A stretch of 48,338 nucleotides of DNA, taken from a virus. A program made the position numbers and the translations under genes. Location of the stretch: positions 1 to 48,338 of IMG/VR virus record IMGVR_UViG_3300030328_000346; one strand, written 5' to 3'. Of the stretch, positions 45,881 through 48,338 are shown piece after piece (the first letter of the stretch is position 1; every line of letters starts with the position of its first letter). A model generated the notes under the pieces. The model did not search any database. It worked only from the letters and a program-made list of their open reading frames with translations, and had not been told where the DNA came from.

Positions 45881-48338
45881 TTATATAGAGCCTAATCCTT
45901 GTTCTATTGCCTCACCTAATTTTTCAATCCATTTACTTTCATCATATGCATCACTATCTTGACCCAGTGCAGCAACAACAATAGCTGCTCGTCTAGCTTG
46001 GTCACCTTCATATGCTTTAAAATCAAAGTCAGCTTGATCACGCATTTCTTGCCATAAGAAAGCATTTGCTTGTGTACTCATATTAAAAGCATTCATACTG
46101 TTTTGCATATTAATTGCATTTTCAGTTGTAGTGTCTAATTCATTAGCTCTACGCCTCCAAGCAACATTAGATGCTTCTACTGCTGCTGAATTTTGAGCAT
46201 TCCAAGTATCACGTTGAAGCTGTGTAGTTTCATTAAACTTATTAATATCTGTTTCTAAACCAGCATTAAATTTAGCTACATCTGCTGATCTATCTGCATT
46301 TTTAGCTTTTTGCATATTTTCTTGATTAGCATTAAACTGTGACATTGCATTAGTCTGTGAAGCATTAAATTGTTTTTGAGCAGCAGCTAAATTAGCAGCA
46401 AATTGGTTTACTTCATTTCTAGATTTAGCATTGAATTGTTCAGCACTATTTGCTGCGGCAGCATCTGATAACATTCTTTGCTGCTCTAATTGTTGATCTA
46501 AAACTACAGCTTGTTGTTCATTACTTAAATTAGCCATGTCCATTTGTAAAAAGTTTTGAGCATTTGTAATTGCTAATTTAGTTCTTTGATCTACAGTAGC
46601 CATATCTAAATTAGCTAAGGCTGTTGCATTTTGCATAGCTGCTTGTTGTTCATTACTAAAATCTTGAACTGTTACAGATTGCATAAATTTAGAATTAGCT
46701 AGTGCCATCTGTTGATCTGCATTAAACTTAGTAATATCTATATTAGCTTCTGTTTGTGCATTAAACATTGCAGCTTGTTGCTCGTTGCTTAAATTAGCTA
46801 ATCCCATTTGTTGAGCTAATTGAGCATTTACTTGAGCAGCTTGCATTTTCTTTTCAAATTTTTGTAAGTCAGCTACATTTTTAGCATTCATGCTTTCTGA
46901 ATCAGCTTGATTCTTTGCAGCAAGATTAGCTAATTCTACTTTTTCAGTTGCACTTAATTCTGCAAGTTCTGCACGTTGCCTAAGCTCAGTATTTTGAGAC
47001 ATAACACTTGTAAGTGTAGTAAGTCTTTGTAACTCAAATTGATTATCTGCTGAAAAATTAGCACTATCTGCTGCTGCTTTTTCAGATAAAAGAGCTAAAC
47101 GCATTTGTTGATCTGCATTTAAGTTAGCTAAATCCATTTGCTGTGCTAAATTTGCATTAGTCTTTTTAAAGTCTACAAGCGCATTAAGATTAGTTAAACG
47201 CTCTTGATTATCAGCAGTCATTGTATCTTTAGCTGCTGCATTTTGATTTGTTAGATTAGTAAGCTCTACTTGTAAATCTGTAGAAAGATTAGCTTTCTCC
47301 ATATCTTGTTGGAGTTCAGCTTGTCGCATAGTTCTATTAACTTTTGCATTATAGTCTGCAAGTCTTACTTGTTGCTCTGCTGTAAGATTTTCAGAACCTG
47401 CTGCATTTAAAGCTTGTAAGTTTGCTAAATCTAAACGACTACCTGAATCTAAATTAGCTAATGCAACTTGTTGACGTTGACTAGATTCTTGAGAAGCTTG
47501 TTGTTGAGCAGCTTGAAAGTTAGATTGTTCTGTCTGTTGTCTTTGTTGTGCAGAAGTCATAACAGCTTCTTGTTTAAACTGACCTTGCTGTACTTTAATT
47601 TGTTGTGCCATTTGAGCAGTTTGAGATGCTGCTGTTTGTGTATTAGCAAGATTCTGCATACGGACTTGCATAGTATTTTGAGCAGTAGCTAAATTTGCTT
47701 GCTGCTCATTACTTAGGTTCTGCTGTGCGCGTTGCTGAAGAGCCTGTGCGTTGCTCTGAGCGATTGGTAAAGCACTCTGTATGATTGCATTAAATAAAGC
47801 ATCACGGCCCACTGTGGACACTTCTAAGCCTCTCTGAGCCATCTGTTGTTCTATAGCTGCAACTGCTGGTCTAGCCCATGTAGGAGTCTCTCCTGAATCC
47901 ATACCAGCTAATAGTTGTTCCATCTGAACAGATACTAAAGCTTCTTGAGGTAAAGCTGCTACTGCTCCTACTACTTTAGGATCTGCACCTGTATCTATTT
48001 GTGCAGTTAATACAGCAGGATCTTCAGCTACTGCTGCTGTAATTTGTGGAGGAAGATCTGCAACAACAGAAGCCATATCTGCTGCTGCTGTAGTACGTGC
48101 TGTGCCTGTAACAGCTTGTCTTTCTGAAGCAGCTAAAGTAGGTACACCACCAATTTGTGCTGCATCTCCTTGAGACACACTACCTGTAATAGCTTCACGA
48201 CCTTTTAAATCTACAGAAGGTTGTCCTTCTAATTGAGAAGCTATTTTACTAGCAGCTTCTTGTGTTTGTGCTTTGCGAACAGATACTTTTTTATAAGTAG
48301 GTAAAGTTGTCACATCTGTTTGTTGCTCAGTTATAATA
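45881..48338 (-). CDS. Long helical repeat virion protein (partial, start outside window)
   Basis: At least 818 residues. The frame stays open to the right edge (upstream codons read IITEQQTDV), so a GTG at 48313, which lacks a ribosome binding site, is not accepted as the start. Residues ~190-740 consist of Gln/Ala/Asn-rich helical repeats built on 'LANLSNEQQAAM' and 'ANLNADQQMRLALLSEKAAA'. The last ~90 residues are non-repetitive with DFKAYEGDQARRAAIVVAAL. No TM or catalytic motif. Probably a filamentous or internal virion protein; first of the ejection block. Confidence 0.72.
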   Translation of the reverse strand, partial: IITEQQTDVTTLPTYKKVSVRKAQTQEAASKIASQLEGQPSVDLKGREAITGSVSQGDAAQIGGVPTLAASERQAVTGTARTTAAADMASVVADLPPQITAAVAEDPAVLTAQIDTGADPKVVGAVAALPQEALVSVQMEQLLAGMDSGETPTWARPAVAAIEQQMAQRGLEVSTVGRDALFNAIIQSALPIAQSNAQALQQRAQQNLSNEQQANLATAQNTMQVRMQNLANTQTAASQTAQMAQQIKVQQGQFKQEAVMTSAQQRQQTEQSNFQAAQQQASQESSQRQQVALANLDSGSRLDLANLQALNAAGSENLTAEQQVRLADYNAKVNRTMRQAELQQDMEKANLSTDLQVELTNLTNQNAAAKDTMTADNQERLTNLNALVDFKKTNANLAQQMDLANLNADQQMRLALLSEKAAADSANFSADNQFELQRLTTLTSVMSQNTELRQRAELAELSATEKVELANLAAKNQADSESMNAKNVADLQKFEKKMQAAQVNAQLAQQMGLANLSNEQQAAMFNAQTEANIDITKFNADQQMALANSKFMQSVTVQDFSNEQQAAMQNATALANLDMATVDQRTKLAITNAQNFLQMDMANLSNEQQAVVLDQQLEQQRMLSDAAAANSAEQFNAKSRNEVNQFAANLAAAQKQFNASQTNAMSQFNANQENMQKAKNADRSADVAKFNAGLETDINKFNETTQLQRDTWNAQNSAAVEASNVAWRRRANELDTTTENAINMQNSMNAFNMSTQANAFLWQEMRDQADFDFKAYEGDQARRAAIVVAALGQDSDAYDESKWIEKLGEAIEQGLGSI
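46300..47740 (-). repeat. Imperfect Asn/Gln-rich helical repeats
   Basis: More than twenty imperfect units of about 20-25 residues share 'LANLS.EQQ..' or 'KFNA.QQ.ALAN'. Both the protein and DNA (gctaaattagc / tgttgttc words) show the repetition. Confidence 0.8.

Noticed and set aside
48311-48313. GTG at 48313 as the start of the repeat virion protein
   Set aside because: No ribosome binding site, and the frame continues open to the window edge; the gene is more likely truncated.
1-48338. Prophage or temperate lifestyle
   Set aside because: No integrase, excisionase, repressor or attachment-site-like repeat was found.

Overview
The window reads as most of the genome of a strictly lytic, tailed, podovirus-type phage of the T7 supergroup, probably marine. 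The replication proteins (T7-type DNA polymerase, gp4-type primase-helicase, gp2.5-type ssDNA-binding protein, endonuclease I, DUF3310 protein) resemble T7. The lipoprotein signal and sigma70-type promoters point to a Gram-negative host. Base composition is AT-rich (my visual estimate is 35-40% GC). I see no integrase, repressor, tRNA, CRISPR array, insertion sequence or phage RNA polymerase. The host cannot be named from the sequence; the marine assignment rests on remembered family resemblance.

Layout. (1) Positions 1-15575, minus strand: head and tail genes. Read in transcription order they are small terminase, a small HTH-like protein, large terminase, a putative head protein, portal (with a small gene overlapping its 3' end), an acidic structural protein, scaffold, capsid, four small proteins with two gp11/gp12-type tail proteins, a long S74-processed tail fibre, and a glycine-rich fibre protein cut by the left edge. 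(2) Positions 15576-16108: a control region with two back-to-back near-consensus sigma70 promoters and a 440-nt CTAG-rich untranslated leader. (3) Positions 16109-32051, plus strand: early and replication genes. They begin with small unknown proteins and two zinc-ribbon miniproteins, then a DUF932 protein, a methyltransferase-like protein and a run of eight tiny acidic or Zn proteins. A second promoter precedes SSB, primase-helicase, HTH protein, PolA, GIY-YIG nuclease, PD-(D/E)XK exonuclease and endonuclease I. Nucleotide metabolism follows: DUF3310, NrdA, MazG-like, NrdB, with a small lipoprotein. (4) Positions 32044-34792, minus strand: lysis and membrane genes (M15 endopeptidase, GTA-type holin-like protein, single-TM coiled-coil proteins). 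(5) Positions 34848-48338, minus strand: five large virion or ejection proteins of about 8 kb, 6 kb and smaller, the last cut by the right edge.

On a circular map the two minus-strand blocks would join into one late unit, so one divergent control region would feed the whole genome: early genes rightward, and terminase, head, tail, internal virion and lysis genes leftward. The two units meet tail-to-tail at 32044-32051. The window ends do not close cleanly, because joining them puts a stop in the glycine-rich fibre gene, so some sequence is probably missing.

Most worth a second look: the symmetric promoter pair with apparently leaderless small-terminase mRNA; the CTAG-dense leader; a recurrent TATAAA motif inside unrelated inverted repeats in front of early genes; the out-of-frame gene at the portal 3' end; the miniprotein cluster with paralogous zinc ribbons; and the C-terminal half of the 1996-residue ejection protein, which looks like a polyvalent enzyme-like module with a degenerate metallopeptidase-like motif.
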